A stretch of DNA of 64,000 bases from Mycobacterium europaeum (GCF_002102155.1 NZ_LQOU01000009.1:62001-126000); one strand, 5' to 3'. Positions 36,423 to 45,545 are shown, counted from the stretch's first letter. The notes: a model not told the origin generated them from the letters alone. Numbers and translations: made by a program.

Positions 36423-37661
36423 ATGACGGCTGCGGCAGTGGACCTTTCCGACTTCGCCCTGTGGCGCAACGGCTTTCCCGACGAACTGTTCGCGGAGTTA
36501 CGGAGCAGCCGGCCGATCTTCCGCCACGGCCTGACCCCGGGCGTGGCCCAGACCGTGCACCGTGATTTCTGGGTGGCGACCAAACACCGGCACGCGGTCC
36601 GCCTGCACCGCGACACCGAGTCGTTCACCGCGGCCGATGGCCCGCTCATCCAGCCGGTAGCCATGTTCTCGGCGTCCCCGACGATCATCACGATGGACCC
36701 GCCGGACCTGAACAAGCGCCGCAAACTCATCTCCAACGCGTTCAATCCGCGGGCGATCGCCAAGTTGGAGGACGGCATCCGGGCGCGTGCGGCGCGAATG
36801 ATCGATGCGCTGCTCGCCAAGGGCGGCGGGGACTGGATCGAGGACGTCGCCGACGCACTACCGATGACGGTGATCGGCGACATCCTCGGAATCCCGGACG
36901 AGGACCGGCCGCGGATATTCGACATCTTCGACCGCATCCTGAAGGTGCTTGCGCCGGAGGCGGGCCCGAGCGGGCGGGCAGAGCTCGACCTCTTCGCATC
37001 GGTGTTCAGTTACGCGATGGAGCTGACCGCAGAGAAGCGGCGCAACCCCACCGATGACATTTGGAGCACGCTGGCGACCGCGGTGATCACCGGCGCAGAC
37101 GGCGAGCAGTTCAGCCTGCCCGCCAACGAACTCGAGTTCTTCTTCTTCGTGCTGGCGTTCGCCGGCAGCGACACCACCAAGAACGCGCTGGCGATCGGGC
37201 TGCAGGCGTTCATGGCGAATCCGGACCAGATGGAGCGCTATCGCGAGCAGGAAGCGCTGCGGCCCAGTGCCATCGAGGAGGTGCTGCGCTGGGCCTCACC
37301 GGTCGCGTACTGGACGCGCACCGCGAAGATCGATGTGGAGATGGACGGCCAGCACATCGCGCAGGGGGAACGGGTGGTGTCGATGCTGCGATCGGCGAAC
37401 CGCGACGAGGAGGTCTTCTCCTCACCGTTCACGTTCGACATCGGCCGTCAACCCAACCCGCACGTCGCCTTCGGGGGCGGCGGGCCGCATCATTGCCTGG
37501 GCGCCATGCTGGCCCGCGCGGAGCTCCGCGCGGTCTTCGACGAGTTGCTGTTGCGCTGCGACGACATCGAAATCGGCCCGGCACGGGTGGCTTACCCGAA
37601 TTTGACCACCAACATGTCGATCTACGACGCGATGCCGATCTCGGTGACCGAGAGGCGATAA
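36423..37661 (+). CDS. Cytochrome P450
   Basis: The 412-aa soluble P450 has the I-helix AGSDTTKN (247-254), ExxR at E286-R289 and the heme-binding FGGGGPHHCLG with ligand C358. The sequence type (AVKLxRDTESFTA..., TIITMDPPDLNKRRKL) resembles mycobacterial steroid or fatty-acid hydroxylases such as CYP124/125/142. Electron supply is likely from the 3Fe-4S ferredoxin encoded at 38226. The frame could start at GTG 36411; the ATG at 36423 was chosen. It converges with the next gene, 1 bp between the stops. Confidence 0.92.
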   Translation: MTAAAVDLSDFALWRNGFPDELFAELRSSRPIFRHGLTPGVAQTVHRDFWVATKHRHAVRLHRDTESFTAADGPLIQPVAMFSASPTIITMDPPDLNKRRKLISNAFNPRAIAKLEDGIRARAARMIDALLAKGGGDWIEDVADALPMTVIGDILGIPDEDRPRIFDIFDRILKVLAPEAGPSGRAELDLFASVFSYAMELTAEKRRNPTDDIWSTLATAVITGADGEQFSLPANELEFFFFVLAFAGSDTTKNALAIGLQAFMANPDQMERYREQEALRPSAIEEVLRWASPVAYWTRTAKIDVEMDGQHIAQGERVVSMLRSANRDEEVFSSPFTFDIGRQPNPHVAFGGGGPHHCLGAMLARAELRAVFDELLLRCDDIEIGPARVAYPNLTTNMSIYDAMPISVTERR

Positions 37662-37662
37662 A

Positions 37663-38103
37663 TCAGTAGGGTGCCGGCGAATCCCCGAAAGCCGCGAGAA
37701 CCGCCAAGGGGTCCAGGTAGTCGCGCCAGTGCGCGATCTTCCGATCCTTGACCTTGATCACCGAAACGAACCGGTTGACGTAGGGCGCGTCAGTCTTCAC
37801 CACGGTGCCGTGCATGGTGTACTCCAGAATGACCACCGACTTCTCGGGGTCGTAGTAGCGGTACACGTCACTGCTGTGACTCTGAACGATCGAATCGCCG
37901 TAGTCAGCGTAGAGCTCGGCCAGCGCCTCTCGCCCCACGACCGTGCGCGGGTAGTCCGGGACGGTGATGACGAATTCAACCATCACGTCCTCGGCATGCA
38001 TGTCGAAAAAGTCGGCACCGTCGACCAGACCCTTCAAGCCCTCGGCGACAACGTCGAAGTATGGCCGCATCGCGGCGTACCGAGCCATGTCTCGCAACGA
38101 CAT
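37663..38103 (-). CDS. SnoaL/NTF2-like protein
   Basis: A 146-aa NTF2-like protein: N-terminal helix YAAMRPYFDVVAEGLKGLVDG, then DFFDMHAEDVMVEFVITVPDYPRTVVGREALAELY, the common SnoaL motif of a strand followed by a helix, and a final sheet IKVKDRKIAHWRDYLDPLAVL. Such proteins include dehydratases, isomerases and lipid-binding accessory proteins. Start at ATG 38103, with another in-frame GTG six nt upstream. It belongs to the minus-strand group CoA-transferase, ferredoxin, SnoaL. Confidence 0.7.
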   Translation of the reverse strand: MSLRDMARYAAMRPYFDVVAEGLKGLVDGADFFDMHAEDVMVEFVITVPDYPRTVVGREALAELYADYGDSIVQSHSSDVYRYYDPEKSVVILEYTMHGTVVKTDAPYVNRFVSVIKVKDRKIAHWRDYLDPLAVLAAFGDSPAPY

Positions 38104-38225
38104 ACACACACTCTAAGGCGCACCGCCGACGTGTGCAGGGCGGCTCGATCTGATTGCCCGACCTTCCCCGCAAGCGGGAGGTGCCCCAATACTTGCGCCG
38201 CCCCGGCGCTCGCCTTCGGGGCGAG

Positions 38226-38417
38226 TCACTCGATCAGCCGCAGCGCGGCCTTGGGACACTGATCCACCGCGGCGCGCACGTCGATCTCGAGCCGCGGTGG
38301 CACGGGGCCGTCCGCGATCTGCACCACGTCCTCGTCCCCGAGTTCGAAGACGTCCGGCGCCAGCGATTCGCAGAAACCGTTGGCCTCACAAAGGTTTTCG
38401 TCGATTATCACGCGCAT
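38226..38417 (-). CDS. 3Fe-4S-type ferredoxin
   Basis: The 63-aa protein has C10, C16 and C54-P, with N13 at the position where a fourth cysteine would complete a 4Fe-4S cluster. This fits the ferredoxins that partner P450s in mycobacteria and have a variable residue there. The P450 gene 36423 is the likely partner. The start ATG 38417 has GGAGGG about 8 nt upstream. The gap to the upstream CoA-transferase gene is 17 bp, so the genes are probably cotranscribed. Confidence 0.85.
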   Translation of the reverse strand: MRVIIDENLCEANGFCESLAPDVFELGDEDVVQIADGPVPPRLEIDVRAAVDQCPKAALRLIE

Positions 38418-38434
38418 CAGATGCCCTCCACTTC

Positions 38435-40819
38435 TCACAGGCCCTTGGGTCGGGTCCCGATCACCCCACTGGTTGCGAGGCGCGTCAGTTCGTCGTCGGT
38501 CAGCCCGCACCGATCGCGCAGTACGTCTTCATTGTGCTCGCCCAATCGCGGCGGTGGCCGCAGCAGCCAGTTGTCCTGGCCGGCCAGCCGGGCGAACGGA
38601 GGGCAGGGATAAAGGCCCGCACCGGTGCTGGGGTGGTGCAGGGTCTCCAAGAATCCGCGGTGCCGCAGCTGGGGGTTATCGGCGACCAATGACGGCGAAA
38701 CCACCGGCGCGGCGGGAATGCCTGCGCCGGCCAATTGCTCCACCGTCGCGTCGAGGGGCAGGTCGGCGAACCACTCCGCCAGCCGGCGATCGACGTCGTC
38801 GGCCCTGTGCCGCCGTGCCGCGACGGTGGAGAGCTCCTCGTCGCACCAGGCCGGTCGACCCATCAGCTCGACCAGCGCGCGCCACTGCCGATCGTCGCGC
38901 ACGGTGACCGCGATCCAGTTGTCCTCGCCGGCGCACCGGTAGATGTTCTGGATCGCGTCGCCGTGCCCGCGGTTGCCCCGTCGGGTCAGCGTCACGCCGA
39001 AGACCTCGGATTCGATCGCCTGGATCGCGGTGGCGTTCAGCACCGTTTCGAGCATCGGCAACTCGACGAGCTGCCCCGATCCGGTCCGGTCGGCGAAGTT
39101 CAGCGCAGCCAGCACGGCGAACGCGGCGTGCACGCCGGCCAGCGGGTCGCAGGCCCCCCGCGGGGTCACCGGCGGCGCGTCGGGCAGCCCGGTCACCCAG
39201 GCCAGTCCGGCGATCTGCTCCATGGTGGGGGCGAATCCGACCCGGTCCCGCCACGGCCCGTCGAGCCCGAACGCGGGCATGCGGGCAACCACGAGTTCGG
39301 GGTTGACGTTCAGCAGCATGTCGGCGGTCAGGCCGAAATGGTCCATCACCCGTGGGGAGAAGTTTTCGATGACCACGTCGGCGCCGGCGGCCAGCCCGGT
39401 GAACAGGCGGCGCCCGTCTTCGGAGCCCAAATCGAGCGTGACCGAACGCTTGTTGGTGTTCATGGCGTGGAACACCCAGCCGTACTCCCACCAATCGTCG
39501 ACATCCGTGCGCATGCCACCCGAATAGCGGATCCCATCGGGTCGCTGGATGGATTCCACCTTGACGACGTCGGCGCCGAACGCGGCCAGCAGATGGGTTG
39601 CCGCGGGACCGGCCCAGAACGCGGTCAGGTCGACGATGCGCACGCCGGCCAGGGGTAACGTGCGCGGAGCCGGGCCGTCCCCGGGCGTCCTTGGCGGCCA
39701 AGGGGTCTCATCGTTGGCCCCGCCGAGAGCGGGGGTTGCCCCGGTCGGCGCTGGCGCGCACGCCGACATCAGCCACGGCGGCCGGGGCTGGTGAAAGCCG
39801 GCGGGGTTGCGAACGAAGGCCCCGCGCCGGGTCACGTACTCCATATCCCGGATCGTGGAGCCGTTACCCAGCGCCGCGATGGGCAGCCGGAACAGTTGGC
39901 CGAGTTCGACGATCTCCTCGACCGTCCGTTCGGCCAGCCAGGGGCGGATCTGTTCGCGGATCAGGTCGCGGTAGGCCCACCGGCCGATCTGGAACCGCAG
40001 CTGCTCGATCTCCTCGAGCTGTGGACATTCGACCATCGCGACGAAGTCCAGCCATTGCTGGCCGGTGACCATGGTGATCCCGACGTAGCCGTCTTTGGCG
40101 GGCTCGATCGAGGGCACTTCGAGGGTGCGGCGGATCGGCGGCACCCGCAGCAGCTGGGAGTGCAGCCATTCGCTGCTCTGCATGGCGGTGATCGCCTCCA
40201 GCATGGACAGATCCAGGTGCTCACCGGGGCCGCCGCGCTCGACGCGGCGGCGCACGGCCAGCGCCCCGAACGCGGCGTACACGCCGCCCATGTACTCCCC
40301 CAGGTCGCCGCCGATGGAGATCGGAGGTCCGGCGGGATCGCCCCGGAAGCCCGGCGAGCCCGCCCACGCCTGCAGCGTGAACTCGCTGGCGGCCCGGTCG
40401 GCGTACGGTCCGGTCCACCCGAAGTCGGAGATCGTGACGATGACGGCGCCCGGGGAGGCTGCCAGCAGCCGCTGCGGGTCGACACCCAGGGCCGCCGCCC
40501 GGGCCCGACCGGCCGTGACCAGCACGACGTCCGCGGCGGCCAGCAAGCCGGAAAGACGCTCAGAGGCTGCGGGGTGCGTGGTGCTGCGCTTACCGGAGTT
40601 GAGGTAGGCGAAAAACGGCGAACTCGCCCCGTCGCCGATCACCGACCCGGTGGCGGAGTACCGCCGGAGCCAATCCCCTTGCCGCGGTTCGACTTTGCAT
40701 ACTTCCGCCCCGGCATCGGCCAGCAGCTTCCCACAGTAGTCGCCGGCTATCCGGTCGCTGATCTCTACGACACGCACGTCACGCAGCGGTGTGGGCCGGC
40801 TTTCGGACCGCTCGCTCAC
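38435..40819 (-). CDS. Double-domain class III CoA-transferase (CaiB/BaiF family)
   Basis: The 794-aa protein contains two tandem CaiB/BaiF-type domains. The first (about 10-360) has DVRVVEISDRIAGDYCGKLLADAGAEVCKVE and SIGGDLGEYMGGVYAAFGAL; the second (about 395-790) has GVRIVDLTAFWAGPAATHLLAAFGADVVKVE and the corresponding GACDPLAGVHAAFAVLAAL. The aspartates D in GGDLGEY and in CDPLAGV stand where the catalytic Asp of Frc/CaiB is found. Most family members have one domain of about 400 aa and act as intertwined dimers, so this is a fusion. It likely moves CoA between acids of the pathway. It is divergent from the GntR gene. Confidence 0.85.
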   Translation of the reverse strand: MSERSESRPTPLRDVRVVEISDRIAGDYCGKLLADAGAEVCKVEPRQGDWLRRYSATGSVIGDGASSPFFAYLNSGKRSTTHPAASERLSGLLAAADVVLVTAGRARAAALGVDPQRLLAASPGAVIVTISDFGWTGPYADRAASEFTLQAWAGSPGFRGDPAGPPISIGGDLGEYMGGVYAAFGALAVRRRVERGGPGEHLDLSMLEAITAMQSSEWLHSQLLRVPPIRRTLEVPSIEPAKDGYVGITMVTGQQWLDFVAMVECPQLEEIEQLRFQIGRWAYRDLIREQIRPWLAERTVEEIVELGQLFRLPIAALGNGSTIRDMEYVTRRGAFVRNPAGFHQPRPPWLMSACAPAPTGATPALGGANDETPWPPRTPGDGPAPRTLPLAGVRIVDLTAFWAGPAATHLLAAFGADVVKVESIQRPDGIRYSGGMRTDVDDWWEYGWVFHAMNTNKRSVTLDLGSEDGRRLFTGLAAGADVVIENFSPRVMDHFGLTADMLLNVNPELVVARMPAFGLDGPWRDRVGFAPTMEQIAGLAWVTGLPDAPPVTPRGACDPLAGVHAAFAVLAALNFADRTGSGQLVELPMLETVLNATAIQAIESEVFGVTLTRRGNRGHGDAIQNIYRCAGEDNWIAVTVRDDRQWRALVELMGRPAWCDEELSTVAARRHRADDVDRRLAEWFADLPLDATVEQLAGAGIPAAPVVSPSLVADNPQLRHRGFLETLHHPSTGAGLYPCPPFARLAGQDNWLLRPPPRLGEHNEDVLRDRCGLTDDELTRLATSGVIGTRPKGL

Positions 40820-40855
40820 TTGTACCCGCCCTCCCGACCGACGCGCGATCGAAGA

Positions 40856-40886
40856 AGCTATTTATACCATTACTGCTAAAATAGCT
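40856..40886. promoter_or_regulatory. Inverted repeat, probable GntR operator
   Basis: AGCTATTT (40856-40863) and AAATAGCT (40879-40886) form an 8-bp inverted repeat with a 15-nt spacer between the CoA-transferase and GntR starts. Its right arm reads, on the other strand, CTATTTTAGCA, like the CTATTTTAAGCA within the 36353 site. Autoregulation by the adjacent GntR is plausible. Confidence 0.5.
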
Positions 40887-40918
40887 AAGCCAGCGAGTTG
40901 CTTTGCATCGAGGATCGG

Positions 40919-41740
40919 ATGACCGCCTTGGGAATTGGGCAGGACGCCCGTCGCCGATTGTCGGCGCCGCGGATCGCAGAAATCGTAGCCGACGAGTTGC
41001 GCCGCCAGATCATCAACGGCGAGCTCGCCGACGGCGATCTGTTGCCGCGCCAAGAGGTGCTCGTCGACCAGTTCAACGTGAGCCTGGTTTCGCTGCGCGA
41101 AGCGCTGCGGATCCTGGAAACCGAGGGCCTGGTTTCGGTCCGGCGGGGTAACCGCGGCGGGGCCGTCGTGCACGCCCCGGCGAAGACCAGCGCCGCGTAC
41201 ATGCTGGGGTTGTTGTTGCAGAGCGAGTCCGTGGCGGTCGCCGACCTCGGCATGGCGTTGCAGGAACTCGAGCCCGCGTGCGCCGCCCTGGCCGCGCGGC
41301 GGCCGGACCGGGCGGACACCTTGGTGCCGGAGCTCAACCGGCTCAACGAGTCCATGGCCGAAAACATCGAGGACGGTGGGCTGTTCACCGAAATCGGCCG
41401 GGAATTCCACGATCTGGTGGTGCGTGGCTGCGGCAATCACACCATCATCGCGGTGGTCGGCAGCTTGGAGACGCTGTGGACCAGCCACGAACAGCAGTGG
41501 GCGGACGAGAGCGCGGCGCGCGGTACTTACCCCTCGTTGGCCCAACGCCGCGCGGTGCTCAGCACGCACGTCAAGCTGACCGAGACCATCGCGGAGGGTG
41601 ACGTCGACCGGGCGCGCCGCATCGCCGGTCGCCACCTCGCGGACACCCAGACCTACGTGCTCTCCGATCGTTCCGATCAACGGATCCACGCGTTGTCGCC
41701 GCAAGCCTTGTCGCGGACGCGGGATTTCCGGCAACCGTAA
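40919..41740 (+). CDS. GntR-family regulator, FadR (FCD) subfamily
   Basis: The 273-aa protein has a winged helix-turn-helix domain, IADELRRQIINGELADGDLLP and SLVSLREALRILETEGLVSVRRGNRGG, followed by an FCD effector domain with EFHDLVVRGCGNHTIIAVVGSLE and HVKLTETIAEGDVDRARRIAGRHL, where Asp and His residues coordinate a metal in the family. It would bind an acid or acyl-CoA-like effector. ATG 40919 has GAGGATCGG upstream. It probably controls the divergent CoA-transferase group and other promoters that share the AT-rich motif. Confidence 0.85.
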   Translation: MTALGIGQDARRRLSAPRIAEIVADELRRQIINGELADGDLLPRQEVLVDQFNVSLVSLREALRILETEGLVSVRRGNRGGAVVHAPAKTSAAYMLGLLLQSESVAVADLGMALQELEPACAALAARRPDRADTLVPELNRLNESMAENIEDGGLFTEIGREFHDLVVRGCGNHTIIAVVGSLETLWTSHEQQWADESAARGTYPSLAQRRAVLSTHVKLTETIAEGDVDRARRIAGRHLADTQTYVLSDRSDQRIHALSPQALSRTRDFRQP

Positions 41741-41750
41741 GCGGCGGCCG

Positions 41751-42470
41751 TTGAGAACCGCATTGGTCACCGGCGGCAGCGGCGGGATCGGCAAGGGGTG
41801 CGGCCGCAAGCTGGTCGAGCTGGGTTACGACGTAGTGCTGGCGGCGCGGCGCGAGCCGCCGTTGCGTGCGGCCGCCGAGGAGATCGGTGCCCGCCACGTC
41901 GTGGCCGACGCGTCGGACCCGGAGGCGTTCGCAGCTGCGACAAGCGCATTGGAGACGATCGACCTCGTCGTCCACGCCGCGGGCACGCTGGGCGGAACCT
42001 ACGCGCGCAAGCAGACGTTCGAACAATGGCGAACCATCATCTCGGCCAACCTGGATTCGTGCTTCGTGGTGACCGCCGCCGCGCTGCCACGGATGCGCCC
42101 GGGTTCGCGGTTCGTGTTCATCTCCTCGTCGGCGGCACACGAACCGATGATGGCGCGGACCGCCTACTCCGCATCGAAGGCCGGCATGAACGCATTCGCA
42201 CGGGCCCTGGCGGCCGAAGTCGACCGCGACGGCATCAGCGTCCACATCGTCACACCCGGCCCGGTGGAAACCGAGATGCTGCAGGACGTTCCTTTCGAGA
42301 TGTACGCGATTCGGGTCTCGGAAGTGGCGGACGCGGTCGCCTGGCTGGACACCGTCGACCCGTCGGTGGATCTGCCGGAGATCCGGCTGAGCGCGGTGCA
42401 GCGCGGGCCGTACGCCCGGCCACCGGTGGTGCCTACGGAGGCCCGTCGCCGGCGGCGGGGAACGTCTTGA
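41751..42470 (+). CDS. SDR-family oxidoreductase
   Basis: The 239-aa protein is a short-chain dehydrogenase/reductase. It has TGGSGGIGKG (near residue 8), the NAG-equivalent VVHAAGTLGG, the catalytic Ser in FISSSAAHEP and YSASKAGMNA with Tyr and Lys of the YxxxK motif. A TTG start at 41751 is assumed, 10 bp after the GntR stop, because no ATG or GTG exists between the Rossmann motif and that point. The 3' end overlaps the convergent LLM gene by 38 bp. Substrate unknown. Confidence 0.75.
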   Translation: MRTALVTGGSGGIGKGCGRKLVELGYDVVLAARREPPLRAAAEEIGARHVVADASDPEAFAAATSALETIDLVVHAAGTLGGTYARKQTFEQWRTIISANLDSCFVVTAAALPRMRPGSRFVFISSSAAHEPMMARTAYSASKAGMNAFARALAAEVDRDGISVHIVTPGPVETEMLQDVPFEMYAIRVSEVADAVAWLDTVDPSVDLPEIRLSAVQRGPYARPPVVPTEARRRRRGTS

Positions 42471-43305
42471 TCACCGTCTCGCCGAATTCCTGCAGGGAAT
42501 CGGGGACGGCGAAGTCGGCGAACCACACGTAGAACCGCTCGACCCGCTGGGCGGCCAGGCCGGTGAAGTGTGCGATCAGCTCGCCGGCGTCGCCGCACAC
42601 CAGCCCCGACCCGAGGTTGCCGAATCGCCGCGCGCTGACCTCGCGCACCTTGTCCGGGTCGCCGCCCGCCCGGACAAACCCGACCATCTGCTGGACCGAC
42701 ACCCGGGCCGTCCCCGCGGCGGGCGCCAGCTTGGGCAACTTGTCGAGGTGGTTGGCCGGCACGTTCCACCAATCCGCGTGCCTGCGAACGAGTTCCATCA
42801 TCCTGGACCCGGTGCCGCCCAGGACCAGCGGTATCGGATGCGACCGCCGGGGGGCTTGCGGAACGGGACCGCCCTGCGGATCGTCGCCCCAGTACCGTCT
42901 GATCAAGTCGAGGTGGTGCCCGAGTTGCTCCACCCTGGCCACCGGATCCTGCTGGCCCACCTCGAATCTGGCGAATTCCGCGGGCCAGGACCCCGCGCCC
43001 AGACCCAGCTCGAATCTGCCCTGCGATACGTCCGACAGGGTGACGGCTTGCTTGGCCAGCACAGCGGGGTGGCGGAATGCGTCGCACAGCACCAGGTGTC
43101 CGATCCGCAGCCGCTCGGTTTTGGCCGCCACCCAGCCCGCGATGCCCATTGCCTCCCAGATGCTTTCATCGGGCAGACCGGGCGCCTCGAGGTGGTCGAT
43201 GAACGCGATGCCGTCGAAGCCACTGGCCTCGGCGCGGCGCGCCCGCTCCACGATGTCGGCCGTCGACAGCCGCACCTGCGGCAGGAACAAATACCACTCG
43301 ACCAT
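42433..43305 (-). CDS. LLM-class flavin/F420-dependent oxidoreductase
   Basis: The 290-aa protein has the luciferase-like (LLM) TIM barrel. Motifs are SGFDGIAFIDHLEAPG, GHLVLCDAFRHPAVLAKQAVTLSDVSQGRFELGLGAG (the phosphate-binding loop) and PLVLGGTGSRMMELVRRHADWWN. In mycobacteria, members mostly use F420. Role in this pathway unknown. The ATG at 43305 has AGGTGG upstream. It is divergent from the acyl-CoA dehydrogenase operon at 43384. Confidence 0.82.
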   Translation of the reverse strand: MVEWYLFLPQVRLSTADIVERARRAEASGFDGIAFIDHLEAPGLPDESIWEAMGIAGWVAAKTERLRIGHLVLCDAFRHPAVLAKQAVTLSDVSQGRFELGLGAGSWPAEFARFEVGQQDPVARVEQLGHHLDLIRRYWGDDPQGGPVPQAPRRSHPIPLVLGGTGSRMMELVRRHADWWNVPANHLDKLPKLAPAAGTARVSVQQMVGFVRAGGDPDKVREVSARRFGNLGSGLVCGDAGELIAHFTGLAAQRVERFYVWFADFAVPDSLQEFGETVIKTFPAAGDGPP

Positions 43306-43358
43306 GCACCCACCTATGCGTATGTTGCCGTGCGATTGCCAACCGGGCCGCTAGTTTA

Positions 43359-43377
43359 CTATTTTTATTATGTTAGG
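43359..43377. promoter_or_regulatory. AT-rich motif, second copy
   Basis: CTATTTTTATTATGTTAGG matches the 36353 site at 16 of 19 positions. It overlaps the ribosome-binding region of the acyl-CoA dehydrogenase gene at 43384 and lies in the divergent LLM/dehydrogenase promoter. Confidence 0.5.
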
Positions 43378-43383
43378 GGTCTT

Positions 43384-44451
43384 ATGGATGTCGGACTGAA
43401 CGCGGACCAGCTGTCGCTGCGCGACACTGTGCGCGACATCCTGCGCACGGAGTGCCCGGCCGATGCAGCCCGGCAAGCGTTCACGGATCCGGAACGCTGG
43501 CGCGCGCTGTGGAAGACGGTTGTCGACCTCGGTTGGACGGAACTCGCCGAGGCCGGCGACTACGGGCCGGTCGAGCTCGCGGTGGTGCTCGAGGAATGCG
43601 GCGCCGCACTGGCACCGATTCCGCTGCTGAGCAGTGTCGGTCTGGCCGCCGGCGCATTGCGGCCTGCCGGCCTGGACGCGGTCCTCGCCGAGATCGCGGG
43701 CGGAGCCGTCGCCACGTTGGCGGTGCATGCCAGGGGATCCCGGCTGGCCGGTGCGCCGATGGCGCTGCACGGCGGACGGCTGCGGGGTCGGGCGGTCGCG
43801 GTCCCCAACCTGTCCCGGGCCGATCTGCTCGTCACGCTGGCGCGGACGGACACCGCCCCCGACGGCACGGTGGTGGCGGCCGTTCGCTGCGGCGACGGGG
43901 TGACCGTGATCGCGGGCGAGTCGACCGACCCCGCGCAACCGCTTGCGGACGTGGAGGTCGACGCCGAGCCGGTGGCCATCGCGCCCGTCGATAGCGAAAC
44001 TGCGTTGACGCGGCCGTTGGTGGCAGTGGCCGCTGATTTGGTCGGCGTGGCCGGCGCCGCCCTGCACCGCGCCGTCGAACACGCGAAGACGCGCCGCCAG
44101 TTCGGCGCGCCGATCGGCGCGTTCCAGGGAATCAAACACGCGCTCGCCGACAACTACGTCGGCTTGGAGCGCGCGCGCAGCCTCACCTACGCCGCGGCCG
44201 CCCGGCTGGCCGATCCGACCACGTCCCCGGCCGCCGCCTGGACCAGCGCGGCACTCGCCAAGGCGGCGGCGGGCGATGCGGCCGTCAACTGCGCCAGAAC
44301 CGCGGTCCAGGTGCACGGTGCGCTCGGGCAGACCTGGGAGCACGACGCCCACCTCTACGTCCGGCACGCATGGCAGGCCGGCGCGATGCTGGGAGACAGC
44401 CGGGCGCTCTACCACGAGGTAGGTCGCCGCTTCGCGGGAAGCGCGAAATGA
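43384..44451 (+). CDS. Acyl-CoA dehydrogenase, beta-like subunit
   Basis: The 355-aa protein has the acyl-CoA dehydrogenase fold. Its middle beta domain is weakly conserved, and the C-terminal domain has VGVAGAALHRAVEHAKTRRQFGAPIGAFQGIKHALADNYV and QVHGALGQTWEHDAHLYVRHA. There is no clear GGTSE-type end. In actinobacteria such shorter subunits pair with a catalytic alpha subunit to form alpha2beta2 enzymes for steroid-like acyl-CoAs (FadE28-FadE29 type). The stop overlaps the next start in ATGA, so the two are coupled. First gene of a five-gene operon. Confidence 0.82.
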   Translation: MDVGLNADQLSLRDTVRDILRTECPADAARQAFTDPERWRALWKTVVDLGWTELAEAGDYGPVELAVVLEECGAALAPIPLLSSVGLAAGALRPAGLDAVLAEIAGGAVATLAVHARGSRLAGAPMALHGGRLRGRAVAVPNLSRADLLVTLARTDTAPDGTVVAAVRCGDGVTVIAGESTDPAQPLADVEVDAEPVAIAPVDSETALTRPLVAVAADLVGVAGAALHRAVEHAKTRRQFGAPIGAFQGIKHALADNYVGLERARSLTYAAAARLADPTTSPAAAWTSAALAKAAAGDAAVNCARTAVQVHGALGQTWEHDAHLYVRHAWQAGAMLGDSRALYHEVGRRFAGSAK

Positions 44452-45545
44452 TCTCGCCCACCGAGGAATTCGGCGCCTGGCTGACCGATTTCCTGCCGAA
44501 GGACTATTACGCCAACTATCGGCAATACCGCTGGGACCTGAAACTGCGGCGGGACTACCAGCGCGCCGCGTTCGAGGCCGGATGGATCCAGCCGACCTGG
44601 CCGCGGGAGCACGGCGGCCGGTCCCTGGGGTTGCGGGACGCGATGGAAGTCAGGATCGAGGCGGCGCTGCGGTCGGCGCCCAAGCTGCCCAACATCGCCG
44701 GCCCCAACGTCGCCGCACCCGGGATCCGGCAATTCGGCACGCCCGCCCAGGTCGACCGCCTGCTGGTACCGCTGCTGCGCGGTGACGAATGGTGGGCCCT
44801 CGGCATGTCCGAGCCGGAAGCGGGATCGGATTTCGCCGGGCTGCGCACGCGGGCCGAGCGGGACGGGGACGTCTTCCGGGTGACCGGACACAAGATCTGG
44901 ACCACCCAAGCCCACGAGTCGCGGTGGTGCACCCTGTATGCGCGCACCGATCCGGAGGCGCCGAAACACCGCGGCATTTCCTGCCTCATCCTCGACCTGC
45001 ACTCCCCCGGGGTGCGCATCGAGCCCATCCGGATGGCGTCAATCTCCGACGAGACGTTTTGCGAGGTCTTCCTCGACGATGTCGAGGTGCCCGCCGACAA
45101 CCTCCTGGGGCCGCTGCACGGCGGGTGGAACGTCGCGCTGTCCTCGCTGCACCACGAACGCCAGATGATCTGGATCATGAACTGGGTCGAGATCAAGCGC
45201 GGCCTCGACGCGGTACGCCGAGCGCAGCCGACGGCGGATACCTGCACCGAGCTCGGTTCCCTGCTCGCCGACGCGGAAGCGTTGCGGGCCACCGGATACC
45301 GCGCCCTGGGCAACGAACTCGCGGGGCGACCGAGCCCCGAAGCCGACACCATGAAGCTGCTCGGATCGGTTACCTTGCAGCGCGTTTGGGAGCTGGCCGC
45401 CGCCACCGCGGGAATGCAATCGCTCAGCGACCCAGACCTGCTCTTCGAACGCCAGGACGCGCTGGCCGCGACCATCTACGGCGGAACATCGGAGGTCCAG
45501 CGCAACATCATCGCCGAGCGGGTGCTCGGGCTGCCGAAGGGATGA
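44448..45545 (+). CDS. Acyl-CoA dehydrogenase, alpha-like subunit
   Basis: The 365-aa protein has typical dehydrogenase landmarks: WWALGMSEPEAGSDFAGLRTRA (FAD and substrate site), ITHKIWTT-like GHKIWTTQAHES, SSLHHERQ and a C-terminal AATIYGGTSEVQRNIIAERVLGLPKG. The complete flavin-binding pattern makes it the catalytic partner of the 355-aa subunit encoded just before. Both ends overlap neighbours in ATGA. Confidence 0.87.
   Translation: MISPTEEFGAWLTDFLPKDYYANYRQYRWDLKLRRDYQRAAFEAGWIQPTWPREHGGRSLGLRDAMEVRIEAALRSAPKLPNIAGPNVAAPGIRQFGTPAQVDRLLVPLLRGDEWWALGMSEPEAGSDFAGLRTRAERDGDVFRVTGHKIWTTQAHESRWCTLYARTDPEAPKHRGISCLILDLHSPGVRIEPIRMASISDETFCEVFLDDVEVPADNLLGPLHGGWNVALSSLHHERQMIWIMNWVEIKRGLDAVRRAQPTADTCTELGSLLADAEALRATGYRALGNELAGRPSPEADTMKLLGSVTLQRVWELAAATAGMQSLSDPDLLFERQDALAATIYGGTSEVQRNIIAERVLGLPKG

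Noticed and set aside
42568..43383. A 272-codon extension upstream of the acyl-CoA dehydrogenase at 43384
   Set aside because: It is antisense to the LLM gene and has no domain; the ATG at 43384 with AGGGG upstream is the real start.
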